The position numbers were made by a program, and so were the translations under genes. The notes under the pieces are model-generated. The model was not told the DNA's origin. It ran no database searches and worked only from the letters and a program-made list of their open reading frames with translations. Shown here in pieces: positions 1-9,152 of a stretch of DNA of 64,000 nucleotides. Position 1 is the first letter of the stretch, and the number at the start of each line of letters is the position of its first letter. Origin of the DNA: Roseibium limicola (lineage in GTDB: Bacteria > Pseudomonadota > Alphaproteobacteria > Rhizobiales > Stappiaceae); contig NZ_JAFLNF010000009.1 in assembly GCF_017313085.1 (NCBI RefSeq), positions 62,001-126,000 on the forward strand, read 5' to 3'.

Positions 1-943
1 CGACACTTTCTGCAGGCCAGAGATTGGAGAAATTCGGCGACAGCGAGTACCAGCCCCAGGCAGTGCCTGTCTGACCGGCCGTGTAGCCAATTGATCTCAG
101 ATCCTCGATGGCCGGGATCAGAATGTCGCGGTCAGCCGTCAGCGGCTCCATCACGGAACTCGAAGAACATCCTGTACTTGCACCGCTGAAATACGAGCCC
201 GGACTGCCGGTATCCGCATCATAAGGCGCATCGGTATAGATCTCGTCGCCGACACGCTCCGACACGCAATTGCGCCAGCTCGATTGGCCATTTGTCACCG
301 CGTCGGCGTATTCGCCCAGATTGACGCCCTGGCTGTAGGGCACCAGCGAGATCCGCACCTTGCTGTCATTCGGGCTGGTGCCTTCCGGAATCAAGGTGTT
401 CACAACGCCAGCAGACGCTGTACGAAGCGTGCCCATATCTCCACCCATTGACCCGGTCACATCGACAACCAGCGCCAGTTCCACATCGAACCGCGAGTAG
501 TTGACTTCCGTTTCCACCGCCATCGGAATGCTTTCAGGCCCGATACCGCCGATGTGAATGAAATACGAGGGCACGTCGATCTGGGAGCGTACCGTCACGA
601 CGCCGGCATCCGGATCCACGTTGAAGGTGAGATGCTCAAGCGCATCTTCCTTGTAGCTCAGGGAAGAGATATTGGCTTCGAAGGCTGCCTCCAGCGCCAC
701 CTTGATCTGCGCGTCGCTCATGAAGCTCGACGACAGCTGGCTGGCGATGTTCAAGGCCGCGACATCAAGGGCGTTCGAAAGGATCTCTCGCTCGCTGATC
801 GCGCGACCATAATCGATCCCCGACCCGACCATGACCACAAGCGGGATCATCGCCAGCGCCAGAATGGGCATGATGGCGGCCTTGGTGTCCTTGGCCAAGG
901 TAGACAGGCATTTTGCAAAACGGCGGAATGTGGCCGAGATCAT
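1..943 (-). CDS. TadG-like pilus-assembly protein with vWA domain (partial)
   Basis: The gene is cut by the left edge, so only the first 314 codons are visible. The N-terminus (MISATFRRFAK) is basic. A hydrophobic segment follows at about residues 23-37 (IMPILALAMIPLVVMVG), then GIDYGRA, which is the arrangement of TadE/TadG proteins that anchor in the inner membrane and act with Tad/Flp pili. At about residues 155-165 there is a vWA metal-site motif, DVTGSM. The start is the ATG at 941-943. No tad genes are visible, so the link to pili is family knowledge and not context. The protein could be a general vWA surface protein. Confidence 0.8.
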   Translation of the reverse strand, partial: MISATFRRFAKCLSTLAKDTKAAIMPILALAMIPLVVMVGSGIDYGRAISEREILSNALDVAALNIASQLSSSFMSDAQIKVALEAAFEANISSLSYKEDALEHLTFNVDPDAGVVTVRSQIDVPSYFIHIGGIGPESIPMAVETEVNYSRFDVELALVVDVTGSMGGDMGTLRTASAGVVNTLIPEGTSPNDSKVRISLVPYSQGVNLGEYADAVTNGQSSWRNCVSERVGDEIYTDAPYDADTGSPGSYFSGASTGCSSSSVMEPLTADRDILIPAIEDLRSIGYTAGQTGTAWGWYSLSPNFSNLWPAESV

Positions 944-1098
944 CGTCGGAGCTCCAGAATGCATCTGGTGCTACATAACCCGCGTTTAGTTGACCAAGCG
1001 GTAAACTAGGGCAATTCTGACGATGTGTTTTCAAAGGTGATGAATCAATTGCTAATACCGGTGCGCAACCCAACGGCATCAACCAACATCACACCAGA

Positions 1099-1656
1099 TC
1101 ACGGTTCCAGTTCCGTATCCCAGTAGAGAAAATCCAGCCAGCTGTCGTGCAGATAGTTCGGCGGGAAACCCCGGCCATTGTTGTGCAGATCCTGGATCGT
1201 CGGCTGATACGGCATGTGGAATGGCCACATCTTCAGCTGCGCGCAGGACTTGTTGGCTTTTTTCAGATTACAGGGGGAGCAGGCGGTGATCACGTTTTCC
1301 CAGGTGGTAAGGCCGCCTTTGGAGCGCGGGATCAGATGATCGAAGGTCAGTTCATCGCGAGAACCGCAATATTGGCATTGGAAACGATCGCGAAGGAAGA
1401 CGTTGAAGCGGGTAAAGGCAGGGTAGCGGCTGGGTTTTACAAAGGTTTTCAGACACACGACACTTGGCAGGCGAAATTCGAAGCTCGGACTTCGCGCATA
1501 CGCATCATATTCGGCAACAATGTTCACCCGGTCGAGGAACACCGCCTTGATCGTGTCCTGCCAGGACCAGAGAGACAGCGGATAATAGCTCAAGGGCCTG
1601 TAATCCGCATTCAGCACCAGCGCCGGATGGGCGCCCGCCGAGACCGCAATCGTCAC
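1099..1656 (-). CDS. HNH endonuclease family protein
   Basis: 185 aa. The C-terminal half carries a complete HNH zinc-nuclease motif: CQYCG, then LTFDHLIPRSKGG, then WENVITACSPCN, with two Cys pairs framing the His and Asn. I chose the GTG start at 1654-1656, 27 codons inside the longest frame, because GAGGAG lies 7 nt upstream and the protein then begins MTIAVSAGAHPALVLNADY, as I recall alphaproteobacterial homologues doing. These are widespread chromosomal stand-alone HNH proteins of unknown biological role. No methylase or phage genes are adjacent. Nuclease activity is inferred from the motif only. Confidence 0.85.
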   Translation of the reverse strand: MTIAVSAGAHPALVLNADYRPLSYYPLSLWSWQDTIKAVFLDRVNIVAEYDAYARSPSFEFRLPSVVCLKTFVKPSRYPAFTRFNVFLRDRFQCQYCGSRDELTFDHLIPRSKGGLTTWENVITACSPCNLKKANKSCAQLKMWPFHMPYQPTIQDLHNNGRGFPPNYLHDSWLDFLYWDTELEP

Positions 1657-1924
1657 CTTTCGCTCCTCATGCCTGTTCGCTCTACGCACCCGGCCGCAAA
1701 CCAAACCACCGGGAAGAACGTGCCGCTGCTTCAGCATTCAAACAGCAGGATCAGTCTTCATGAGACGAGAGTATTGTAGAGTGGAGGTGACACTCTTGTG
1801 AAGCCTGTTAAATTGCCTTGTCAGCAAATGGAAAACTCAAAATTTTCTTGCCGTTAACAAAGGTTAACAAGTTGATTTTCAAACCATTTCGTCTGCCGTA
1901 TGCGCTGCCTGCCTGTGCATATCC

Positions 1925-1958
1925 GGAAAAATAAAAACGGGCGCCCGAAAGGCGCCCG
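1925..1958 (-). terminator. Intrinsic terminator after leuC
   Basis: An 8-bp perfect stem, CGGGCGCC (1938-1945) and GGCGCCCG (1951-1958), has a CGAAA loop. Read on the minus strand it is followed by a T-rich tract (complement of 1927-1937). It lies about 60 nt past the leuC stop. Confidence 0.8.
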
Positions 1959-2015
1959 CTCTGAAGCTTCAAAAACTGCCGAATCAGGCGAAATATCGCC
2001 CTCAACCAAGACCCG

Positions 2016-3434
2016 TCAGGCGTCGGTTTTCTGCCATTCACGGATGTCGACAAAATGGCCTGCAATCGCGGCCGCAGCCGCCATGGTCGGCGAAACAAGA
2101 TGTGTCCGGCCCTTGAAACCCTGACGACCTTCGAAGTTGCGGTTCGACGTCGACGCACAGCGCTCACCCGGCTTCAACTTGTCCGGGTTCATCGCCAGGC
2201 ACATGGAACAGCCCGGCTCGCGCCACTCGAAACCGGCATCCTTGAAGATCTTGTCCAGACCCTCGGCTTCCGCCTGCTCCTTCACCAGACCGGAGCCCGG
2301 CACAACCATGGCACTGACCCGCTCAGCCACCTTGCCGTTGCCGATGACGGCAGCAGCCGCGCGCAGATCCTCGATGCGTCCATTGGTGCACGACCCGATG
2401 AAAACCCGATCGATTTCAATGTCGGTGATCTTGGTGCCAGGGGTCAGACCCATGTATTCCAGCGCACGCCACTTCGACTTGCGCGTGTTTTCTTCCGCAA
2501 TATCGTCCGGGTTCGGAACAACGCCCTGAACCGAAATCACATCTTCCGGGGAGGAGCCCCAGGAAACGATCGGCGGCAGATTGGCAGCGTCCAGCGTCAC
2601 GACCTTGTCGAACTTGGCACCTTCGTCGGTGGTCAGGCTCTTCCAGTAGGCAACAGCCTTATCCCAGGACTCGCCCTTGGGCGCCTTGGGGCGTCCGTTG
2701 ATGTATTCGAAGGTCTTCTCGTCCGGTGCGATCAGACCGGCACGTGCACCTGCCTCGATGGACATGTTGCAGATCGTCATCCGACCTTCCATCGACAGCG
2801 CGCGAATGGCTTCGCCGGCATATTCGATGACATAACCGGTGCCGCCGGCAGTGCCGATTTCACCGATGATCGCGAGAATGATGTCCTTGGCGGAGACGCC
2901 GTCGGGCAGCTGGCCATCGACCTGGACCAGCATGTTCTTGCCCTTTTTCTGGATCAGCGTCTGGGTGGCCAGAACATGTTCCACTTCGGACGTGCCGATA
3001 CCATGGGCCAGCGCGCCAAACGCACCGTGGGTAGAGGTATGGCTGTCGCCACAAACAATCGTCATGCCCGGCAGGGTGAAGCCCTGTTCCGGCCCGACGA
3101 TGTGCACGACGCCCTGGCGCTTGTCATAGGCGTCGTAATATTCGATGCCGAAATCCTCGGTGTTCTTTGCCAGCGCCGCGATCTGGATCACACTGTCGGG
3201 ATCCGGGTTCGGCAGGCTGCGGTCGGTGGTCGGAACATTGTGGTCGACCACGGCAAGCGTGCGGCTCGGCTGGCGGACCTTGCGGCCAGTCATGCGCAGA
3301 CCTTCAAAGGCCTGCGGGCTCGTCACTTCATGCACCAGATGGCGATCGATATAGAGCAGGCCGGTGCCATCCTCCTGCATGTCGACCAGATGGTCGTCCC
3401 AGATCTTGTCGTAAAGCGTCCGTGCCTTGGTCAT
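2016..3434 (-). CDS. leuC: 3-isopropylmalate dehydratase large subunit
   Basis: 472 aa, the usual LeuC length. It isomerises 2-isopropylmalate to 3-isopropylmalate in leucine synthesis, as a heterodimer with LeuD. The aconitase-type [4Fe-4S] ligands are Cys349 (GSCTNG) and Cys409 and Cys412 (GCSMC). The N-terminal [12 protein letters not shown] and the HNVPT motif are also present. The ATG at 3432-3434 is preceded by AGGAGAG; a longer frame begins 19 codons upstream without a ribosome site. leuD and leuB are not in the window, so the leu genes are split here. An intrinsic terminator follows. Confidence 0.96.
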   Translation of the reverse strand: MTKARTLYDKIWDDHLVDMQEDGTGLLYIDRHLVHEVTSPQAFEGLRMTGRKVRQPSRTLAVVDHNVPTTDRSLPNPDPDSVIQIAALAKNTEDFGIEYYDAYDKRQGVVHIVGPEQGFTLPGMTIVCGDSHTSTHGAFGALAHGIGTSEVEHVLATQTLIQKKGKNMLVQVDGQLPDGVSAKDIILAIIGEIGTAGGTGYVIEYAGEAIRALSMEGRMTICNMSIEAGARAGLIAPDEKTFEYINGRPKAPKGESWDKAVAYWKSLTTDEGAKFDKVVTLDAANLPPIVSWGSSPEDVISVQGVVPNPDDIAEENTRKSKWRALEYMGLTPGTKITDIEIDRVFIGSCTNGRIEDLRAAAAVIGNGKVAERVSAMVVPGSGLVKEQAEAEGLDKIFKDAGFEWREPGCSMCLAMNPDKLKPGERCASTSNRNFEGRQGFKGRTHLVSPTMAAAAAIAGHFVDIREWQKTDA

Positions 3435-3750
3435 GTTTCTCTCCTGAAACCGGGCAGTCTCGTTTGATGCGCGCCGCCAGCAGGGAGGCAATTGCCTCTC
3501 CTGCTTTTCGAGCTGCCCAATAGCTCAGCTCGCAGAATGGCTCTGCCAGCTTTCCCTTTGCCAATTTAATGCCTCATCCAGCCAATCCGGGTCAAGGATC
3601 TCAAGTTGAGCATTTATCAACTGCGCTTGAGACAAGCCACACTCAGCCTTGTTTCCGCACCCGAACAGATGAGTAAATCAGAACTCAAACGAAAAAAGGC
3701 GAGCCCAACCGGACCCGCCTTTTTCAAATTCTCTGCGAAAGCGGCAAATC
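3435..3750. other. Intergenic stretch, leuC to rplS
   Basis: 316 bases without a gene. It holds the leuC ribosome site and presumably the leuC promoter, and the rplS terminator at 3692-3725. I see no structured RNA or other element. Confidence 0.6.
3692..3725 (-). terminator. Intrinsic terminator after rplS
   Basis: On the minus strand the stem AAAAAGGCGGG / CTCGCCTTTTT (one G-U pair) ends in a T run. It lies 25 nt after the rplS stop and closes the ffh-rplS series. Confidence 0.85.
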
Positions 3751-4224
3751 TTATTGCGCAGCGCTTTCAGCGGCAGCTGCCTTTGCAGCGTCCTTTTCAG
3801 CCTGCTTTGCAGCGCGTTCAGCAGCTGCAATGGCACGGGCTTCGTCGTTGAGGCGCTTCGCACGAGTGTTCGTGGCTTCAACGATACGAGCGGACTTACC
3901 GCGACGGTCGCGCAGGTAGTACAGCTTCGCACGACGAACCTTACCGCGACGGATCACTTCGACGCCTTCCAGCATCGGGGAGAAGATCGGGAATACACGT
4001 TCCACGCCTTCGCCGTAAGAGATCTTGCGAACGGTGAAGCTTTCGTTGATACCGCCGCCGGCACGGGCGATGCAGACGCCTTCGTAAGCCTGGGTACGGG
4101 TACGGGTGCCTTCAGTCACGCGTACGTTTACGCGGACAGTGTCACCAGGAGAAAACGGTGGCAGCTTGCGCTTTGCCTCGATTTTCTCCATTTCTTCCTT
4201 GTTCAGCTGCTCAATAATGTTCAT
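3751..4224 (-). CDS. rplS: 50S ribosomal protein L19
   Basis: 157 aa. The L19 core (about residues 1-115) includes [16 protein letters not shown], the conserved [13 protein letters not shown] segment and [17 protein letters not shown]. It sits at the 30S-50S interface. A C-terminal extension of about 35 residues, rich in Ala, Lys and Glu, goes beyond the E. coli protein (115 aa); such tails are common in alphaproteobacterial ribosomal proteins, and RpsP here has one too. It is the last gene of the ffh-to-rplS series and is separated from trmD by 246 bp that contain a CCGACC/GGTCGG hairpin (4373-4391), which could be part of a separate leader. Confidence 0.97.
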   Translation of the reverse strand: MNIIEQLNKEEMEKIEAKRKLPPFSPGDTVRVNVRVTEGTRTRTQAYEGVCIARAGGGINESFTVRKISYGEGVERVFPIFSPMLEGVEVIRRGKVRRAKLYYLRDRRGKSARIVEATNTRAKRLNDEARAIAAAERAAKQAEKDAAKAAAAESAAQ

Positions 4225-4470
4225 GGCGATTTTCCCTTTTTCAATTAGCGAAGCGATCAGAGCGTCCCTCTATCCCGAAGACAGTTGAGGCTGTCATCGA
4301 AGACGCAGGACGGATGAACCCGCTTCGGGCCATGGCTACATACGAAAAGCTGCGGATTTCAGCGGAACAAGGCCGACCTCTTTCGGGTCGGACGGAGCTC
4401 CATCCAACAACTTTCGCGCGTTGATACAGGAAGACCAGGCACTTGTCATGCGGTTTTTGCACGACCGGGC

Positions 4471-5166
4471 CTATTCAGCCGTAAAGTCATGCCACAGGTC
4501 CGGGCGCCGTTCTTTCGTCAGCTTTTCCGCTTCGCTCTGGCGCCATTCCGAAATCTTCTTGTGATTGCCCGAGGTCAGAACCTCCGGAATGCCCACACCT
4601 TCGAAGTCTGCCGGACGGGTGTAATGCGGATGCTCCAGCAAGCCGGTCTCGAAGCTTTCGGTATCCGCACTTTCCATATTGCCCATGACGCCGGGAATGA
4701 GCCGAATGATCGCATCGAGCAGGGTGATCGCACCAATTTCGCCGCCGGACAGGATGTAGTCACCAATGGAAATCTCTTCCAGAGCCCGGCCATCAATGAC
4801 CCGCTGGTCAACACCTTCAAACCGACCGCAAACAATAATCGCACCCGGACCTTCGGCAAGCTCATGTGCGCGGGCCTGGGTGAGGGGCTTTCCACGCGGG
4901 CTCATCAGGATACGCGGGCGCGGATCTTCCGCCGATGCAGCGTCATCAATCGCGCTGGCGAGAATGTCCGCACGCAGCACCATGCCCGCGCCACCACCCG
5001 CCGGCGTATCATCAACCGAGCGGTGTTTGTCCGTGGCGTAATCGCGAATTTGCCGGGTTTCCAGCTGCCACAGACCCTTGTCCAGGGCACGCCCGGAAAG
5101 ACTGTGTCCCAATGGTCCGGGAAACATGTCGGGATAGAGCGTCAGGATACTTGCCTTAAATGCCAT
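4471..5166 (-). CDS. trmD: tRNA (guanine37-N1)-methyltransferase
   Basis: 231 aa. It methylates G37 next to the anticodon using SAM, which prevents +1 frameshifting. The SPOUT trefoil-knot motifs are present: [25 protein letters not shown] and [12 protein letters not shown], plus the N-terminal [13 protein letters not shown]. It belongs to the rpsP-rimM-trmD-rplS series, but is separated from rimM by about 600 bp that carry an opposing VanZ-like gene. It must therefore either be transcribed through that gene or have its own promoter near 5170-5300. Confidence 0.97.
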   Translation of the reverse strand: MAFKASILTLYPDMFPGPLGHSLSGRALDKGLWQLETRQIRDYATDKHRSVDDTPAGGGAGMVLRADILASAIDDAASAEDPRPRILMSPRGKPLTQARAHELAEGPGAIIVCGRFEGVDQRVIDGRALEEISIGDYILSGGEIGAITLLDAIIRLIPGVMGNMESADTESFETGLLEHPHYTRPADFEGVGIPEVLTSGNHKKISEWRQSEAEKLTKERRPDLWHDFTAE

Positions 5167-5316
5167 TGTTCAAATTCCGTAACCCGCGACTGTGGCGTAA
5201 CACCTTGTTAACCCTGATATTTTTAACCCCGAAATCCTTGGGATGGAAACACCCTTGGTAGCACCGCGTTAATCCTCCAGGTTCACCCTGAAGGGATCCG
5301 ATTGGAGGATCCAGAC

Positions 5317-5823
5317 GTGCCTAGCATACGTGTCCCAGTGCCATCTTTTATTCAGCGATATGTCGACCGGAGTTATCTGGACGTTTCGCTGATCCGACTG
5401 CTGCCGTTGACGGCCTTGATGACATTCGGGGTTCTGGCCGGTCTGGTCTTCAACACCGGCGTGGGCCATCCCTATGACAAGATCATCCACATCGGATTCT
5501 ACGCACTTTTGACACTCTCGATCCATACCCTGTTTGGCTGTCGCCTGCGCTTGTCCGCAGCCGTGGCGTTTTCCATGGGTGTTGGTGGAGAGATCGTTCA
5601 GGCTTTCGTTCCGCACCATGAAGCCTCCATGGCGGACGCTTTTGCCAACGGGATCGGCGTCGCACTGGTCGTGGCCGCCATTGCCTTGCTGCGATCGGAA
5701 GAAAAACAGGCGCTCAAGGAAGCGCCTGTCGAAATCGATTATTACAGCACGATGGGCCTGGAGCCTTACCGGTCCCGGACGTCCTCGCCAGAGGCACCTT
5801 CTTCCCGCACTTCAGAGAAGTAG
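5317..5823 (+). CDS. VanZ-like family membrane protein
   Basis: 168 aa. About four hydrophobic segments are seen (LIRLLPLTALMTFGVLAGLVF, a helix at IIHIGFYALLTLSIHTLF, LSAAVAFSMGVGGEIVQAF, and GIGVALVVAAIALL). The DKIIHIGFYALLTL stretch and a following GEIVQAF resemble the VanZ family signature. The GTG at 5317 is chosen because GGAGG lies 8 nt upstream; a TTG at 5302 overlaps that ribosome site and cannot be the start. The gene runs against the rpsP-trmD series and its last 58 bp overlap the 3' end of rimM. The function of chromosomal VanZ-like proteins outside teicoplanin resistance is unknown. Confidence 0.8.
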   Translation: MPSIRVPVPSFIQRYVDRSYLDVSLIRLLPLTALMTFGVLAGLVFNTGVGHPYDKIIHIGFYALLTLSIHTLFGCRLRLSAAVAFSMGVGGEIVQAFVPHHEASMADAFANGIGVALVVAAIALLRSEEKQALKEAPVEIDYYSTMGLEPYRSRTSSPEAPSSRTSEK

Positions 5824-6332
5824 TTCTCCGGAAGGTCGGCCAGGATACGGTCCTCGGAGAGATTGACCTCCGGGACGAACTCCTTGGTGAAGGGAATGTA
5901 GAAGGTCTTGCCGCGGGCAGGCCGCACTTCCAGAAGGTCGCCGGCGCCGAAGTCATGGACCGCAGCGACCTTGCCCAACTGTTTTCCCGACATATCGAAA
6001 ACACCCACACCGGCCAGATCCGAATAATAGAATTCGTCTTCTTCCGGCTGGGGCAGCTGGTCCCGGGTAATGAACAGCTCAAGGCCATTCAGTTCCTCAG
6101 CCTGGTTGCGCGTCGTGATCCCCTTGAACTGGGTGACCACAACGGTTTTCTGCACCCGCGCGCGAACCACCTCGAAAGACCGCTTGCCCGACCGGTCAGT
6201 CAGCACACCGTAATCCGTAAAGGAGAGGGGGTCGTCGCCAAACGGCTTGACCCGCACTTCCCCCCGAATGCCGTGGGCCGCGCCGATGCAGACCATGAGA
6301 ACCTTGTTCTCTGCTTGCGTGTCCTCAGACAT
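5766..6332 (-). CDS. rimM: Ribosome maturation factor RimM
   Basis: 188 aa. RimM binds S19 and helps assemble the 30S head. The N-terminal RimM domain (about residues 12-90) has the typical CIGAAHGIRGEVRVKPF start, and the PRC barrel domain (about 95-170) has the FYYSDLAGVGVFD segment. The ATG at 6330-6332 has AGGAG about 8 nt upstream; a start five codons earlier lacks one. It lies 56 bp downstream of rpsP and is co-directional with it. The last 58 bp overlap the opposing VanZ-like gene. Confidence 0.95.
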   Translation of the reverse strand: MSEDTQAENKVLMVCIGAAHGIRGEVRVKPFGDDPLSFTDYGVLTDRSGKRSFEVVRARVQKTVVVTQFKGITTRNQAEELNGLELFITRDQLPQPEEDEFYYSDLAGVGVFDMSGKQLGKVAAVHDFGAGDLLEVRPARGKTFYIPFTKEFVPEVNLSEDRILADLPENYFSEVREEGASGEDVRDR

Positions 6333-6388
6333 GCTTCGCTCCTGCATCGTTCACGTGCAACCCCACGTCATTCATCGTGTGCAACTGC

Positions 6389-6787
6389 TTATTCAGCAGC
6401 TGCTTCTTCGCTCGTTTCAGCGGCTGCGGCTTCTGCAGCGGCCTTGGCATCTTCTTCAGCCTGACGCTTCATTTCCAGCTTTTCCTTGGCTTTCGCGCCA
6501 AGTTCAGCCTTCTTCGGGTTGTTGCGTGCTTCACGCTTCAGCAGGCCGGCTGCGTCGAGGAAACGAGCAACACGGTCGGTCGGCTGTGCGCCGGTGCCGA
6601 GCCAGTACTGAACGCGCTCGGTGTTCAGAACAACGCGCTCTTCGGAGTCTTTCGGCAGCATCGGATTGTAGGAACCGATCTTTTCGATGAAACGGCCATC
6701 GCGCGGTGCGCGGATGTCAGCAACAACGATGCGGTAGTAAGGGCGCTTCTTGGAACCACCACGTGCGAGACGAATTTTAGTAGCCAT
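6389..6787 (-). CDS. rpsP: 30S ribosomal protein S16
   Basis: 132 aa. The first 80 residues are typical S16 ([44 protein letters not shown]). A C-terminal Ala/Glu/Lys-rich extension of about 45 residues follows, ending in EEAAAE. S16 is needed for 30S assembly. GGAG lies 10 nt before the ATG. It sits 21 bp after the chorismate mutase gene. Confidence 0.97.
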   Translation of the reverse strand: MATKIRLARGGSKKRPYYRIVVADIRAPRDGRFIEKIGSYNPMLPKDSEERVVLNTERVQYWLGTGAQPTDRVARFLDAAGLLKREARNNPKKAELGAKAKEKLEMKRQAEEDAKAAAEAAAAETSEEAAAE

Positions 6788-6808
6788 TGTTTAGTACTCC
6801 AGGTTTGT

Positions 6809-7138
6809 TCAATTGCCGGCTTCAGCGGCGATGGCTTCATGGTGCCGGATAACTTCCCGAACGATGAAATTCAGGAACTTCTCGGCAAAATCAGGATCGA
6901 GCTGTGCGTCGCTGGCAAGCTGCCGCAGCCGCTCGATCTGAATCTTTTCACGCGTCGGATCTGCCGCAGGCAGATCGTTGGTCGCTTTGAGAACACCCAC
7001 TTTCTGGGTGCACTTGAACCGTTCGGCGAGCATATGCACCAAAGCGGCATCAATGTTGTCGATAGACGAACGCAGTGCCTTCAGCTCTTCAACAGCTGAG
7101 GTCTGTCCAAGCTGGACTTCCGCTTCGCTCACACTCAT
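6809..7138 (-). CDS. Chorismate mutase (AroQ type)
   Basis: 109 aa, all-helical and monofunctional. It converts chorismate to prephenate for Phe and Tyr synthesis. The AroQ pattern is visible: LRSSIDNIDAALVHMLAERF, VGVLKA, a DPTREKIQIERLRQLA helix, and a C-terminal FLNFIVREVIRHHE. There is no prephenate dehydratase or dehydrogenase domain and no signal peptide. Its ATG overlaps the ffh stop (ATGA, 7135-7138), so it is translationally coupled to ffh. As I recall, a small chorismate mutase between ffh and rpsP is usual in Rhizobiales. Confidence 0.92.
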   Translation of the reverse strand: MSVSEAEVQLGQTSAVEELKALRSSIDNIDAALVHMLAERFKCTQKVGVLKATNDLPAADPTREKIQIERLRQLASDAQLDPDFAEKFLNFIVREVIRHHEAIAAEAGN

Positions 7139-8703
7139 TTCTTTTTCCCCCGTCCCATGCCCGGAAGACCGCCCAGACCGCCGGGCAGCTTCGGACCACC
7201 AAGACCCGGAAGACCCGGCATGCCGCCCATGCCGCCTGGCAATCCGCCAAGCCCGCCGGGAAGACCCTTAGGCAGCTCACCGCCGCCCGGCATCTGGCCG
7301 GACTTGGCCATCTCCTCAAGCTGCTTCGGATCAACATTCGGCATTCCGCCGCCCATCCCAAGGCCGCCCATCATCTTGCCGAGCATGCCTTTTTTCTTGC
7401 CCATCATCTTCATCATGTCCGCCATCTGGCGGTGCATTTTCAGAAGCTTGTTGACGTCGGAAACATCAACGCCGGACCCGGCGGCCACACGCTTTTTACG
7501 GCTGGCCTTCAACAGTTCCGGCTTGGCGCGTTCCTGCTTTGTCATTGACGAAATGATGGCGACCTGACGCTTGAAGACATTGTCGTCGAGATTGGCAGCA
7601 TCGAGCTGCTTCTTCATCTTGCCGACACCCGGAAGCATGCCCATCATGCTGGACATGCCGCCCATCTTTTCCATTTGGCGAAGCTGCTCGGCCAGATCGT
7701 TCAGGTCGAAGTGACCCTTCTGCATCTTCTTGGCCATTTCAGCGGCTTTTTCCGCATCAATGGCTTCCGAAGCCTTTTCCACCAGAGAAACGATGTCGCC
7801 CATTCCGAGAATACGGTCGGCAATACGCTTCGGGTAGAAGTCTTCCAGCGCGTCGGATTTTTCACCCGTACCGATCAGCTTGACCGGCTTGCCGGTCACC
7901 GCCTGCATCGACAGCGCCGCACCGCCGCGTCCGTCACCGTCCATACGGGTCAGGGCGATGCCGGTGATGCCGACCCGCTCATCGAAGCTCTTGGCCAGAT
8001 TGACCGCGTCCTGACCGGTCAGCGCATCGGCAACCAGCAGAATTTCATGCGGATTGGCGGCAGCCTTCACTTCGGACATTTCCACCATCAACGGCTCGTC
8101 GATGTGGATACGACCGGCGGTGTCGAGCATGACCACGTCGTAGCCACCGAGACGAGCGGCCGTCATGGCGCGCTTGGCAATCTCGACCGGGCCCTGACCT
8201 TCAACGATCGGCAGGGTATCAACGTCGTTCTGCTCACCCAGAACCTTCAGCTGCTCCTGGGCAGCCGGGCGGCGCGTATCGAGCGACGCCATCAGAACCT
8301 TGCGCTTGTCGCGCTGGGTCAGGCGGCGGGCAATCTTGCCGGTTGTGGTCGTCTTACCCGAGCCCTGCAGACCGACCATCATGATCGCCACGGGCGCAGG
8401 CGCATTCAGGTCAATACCGCCACCGAGGCCGCCAGCATCGCCGCCCAGCATCTCGACCAGTTGATCATGAACGATCTTGACGACCATCTGACCGGGCGTA
8501 ACCGACTTGACCACTTCGGCGCCAACGGCCCGATTGCGTACCTTGTCCGTAAACGAGCGAACAACCGGCAGGGCAACGTCGGCCTCGATCAATGCGCGAC
8601 GAATTTCGCGCAGAGCTTCGTTGACGTCGTTTTCCGACAAGGCACCACGGCCGGTGAGCTTGTCGAATATTCCGCTCAGTCGATCTGACAGGCTTTCGAA
8701 CAT
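7135..8703 (-). CDS. ffh: Signal recognition particle protein Ffh
   Basis: 522 aa. It is the SRP GTPase that binds signal sequences as they leave the ribosome. The N domain is followed by the G domain with GLQGSGKTTTTGKIA (P-loop, about residues 105-120), DTRRPAAQEQL and DTAGRIHID. The Met-rich M domain (about 300-440) contains the RNA-binding SGVDVSDVNKLLKMHRQM segment. The C-terminus is a low-complexity tail of about 80 residues rich in Gly, Pro, Leu and Met. AAGGA lies 7 nt before the ATG, and a GGCGGGAG/CTCCCACC hairpin (8728-8747) lies in the leader. First gene of the series down to rplS. Confidence 0.98.
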   Translation of the reverse strand: MFESLSDRLSGIFDKLTGRGALSENDVNEALREIRRALIEADVALPVVRSFTDKVRNRAVGAEVVKSVTPGQMVVKIVHDQLVEMLGGDAGGLGGGIDLNAPAPVAIMMVGLQGSGKTTTTGKIARRLTQRDKRKVLMASLDTRRPAAQEQLKVLGEQNDVDTLPIVEGQGPVEIAKRAMTAARLGGYDVVMLDTAGRIHIDEPLMVEMSEVKAAANPHEILLVADALTGQDAVNLAKSFDERVGITGIALTRMDGDGRGGAALSMQAVTGKPVKLIGTGEKSDALEDFYPKRIADRILGMGDIVSLVEKASEAIDAEKAAEMAKKMQKGHFDLNDLAEQLRQMEKMGGMSSMMGMLPGVGKMKKQLDAANLDDNVFKRQVAIISSMTKQERAKPELLKASRKKRVAAGSGVDVSDVNKLLKMHRQMADMMKMMGKKKGMLGKMMGGLGMGGGMPNVDPKQLEEMAKSGQMPGGGELPKGLPGGLGGLPGGMGGMPGLPGLGGPKLPGGLGGLPGMGRGKKK

Positions 8704-9152
8704 ATAAAGGTCCTTACGGTCTCAAACGGTGGGAGCTTCCTCCCGCCATATGGGGTGTTCCTTGATCAAAACCATAGCCTTGTGCTGCAGCAGAGCTGCG
8801 CGCAAAGCAGTTTGACACCCGAGGGCGCATCGCGCTGTCGGGTGTTGACCTCCGGGATCTCTTTAGACCTGTACGGGTCCCGGTCGGTTGCTCTGATTTT
8901 CAGTCACTCATATGGAGTTAGGCGCTCTAATGCCGCATATCGGGTCAAGAGTCAAGAAACTCCGGGTTTTTCTGCAGGCCGGGTTCACCCGATGTTATCG
9001 CAATCCGGAGCAAGGTATGTGTTGCGGCTTGCAAGCTGCAGCGGCCAGGACTAAGCAAAGCAAAGTTCCGGGGCGTCTGACCCCGGCAGGTTTCCTATGG
9101 CCCGACCGGAAAAACCCGTCGGCATATCCGTTCGCGGAGCAGGACAACACCC
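8704..9152. other. Divergent intergenic region with several hairpins, ffh / trkH
   Basis: 449 bases with no convincing gene. It must carry the ffh promoter (leftward) and the trkH promoter (rightward). Visible structures are GGTGGGAG/CTCCCGCC with a 4-nt loop at 8728-8747, ACACCCGA/TCGGGTGT with a 15-nt loop at 8815-8845, and CCGGGG/CCCCGG at 9068-9086. A further short hairpin (CCGAC/GTCGG) follows near 9100-9122. None is followed by a T run, so they do not look like terminators. I could not match them to a known riboswitch or to SRP RNA. Confidence 0.5.

Noticed and set aside
2055-3467. 470-codon open frame antisense to leuC
   Set aside because: It mirrors leuC codon positions. leuC is clear from its Fe-S motifs.
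6348-6363. CACGTG-centred word near the rimM start as a parS site
   Set aside because: It matches only 12 of 16 positions of the ParB palindrome and lies far from the cluster.
8704-9152. SRP RNA (4.5S) next to ffh
   Set aside because: The conserved GGAAGGAAGCAGC core was not found on either strand.
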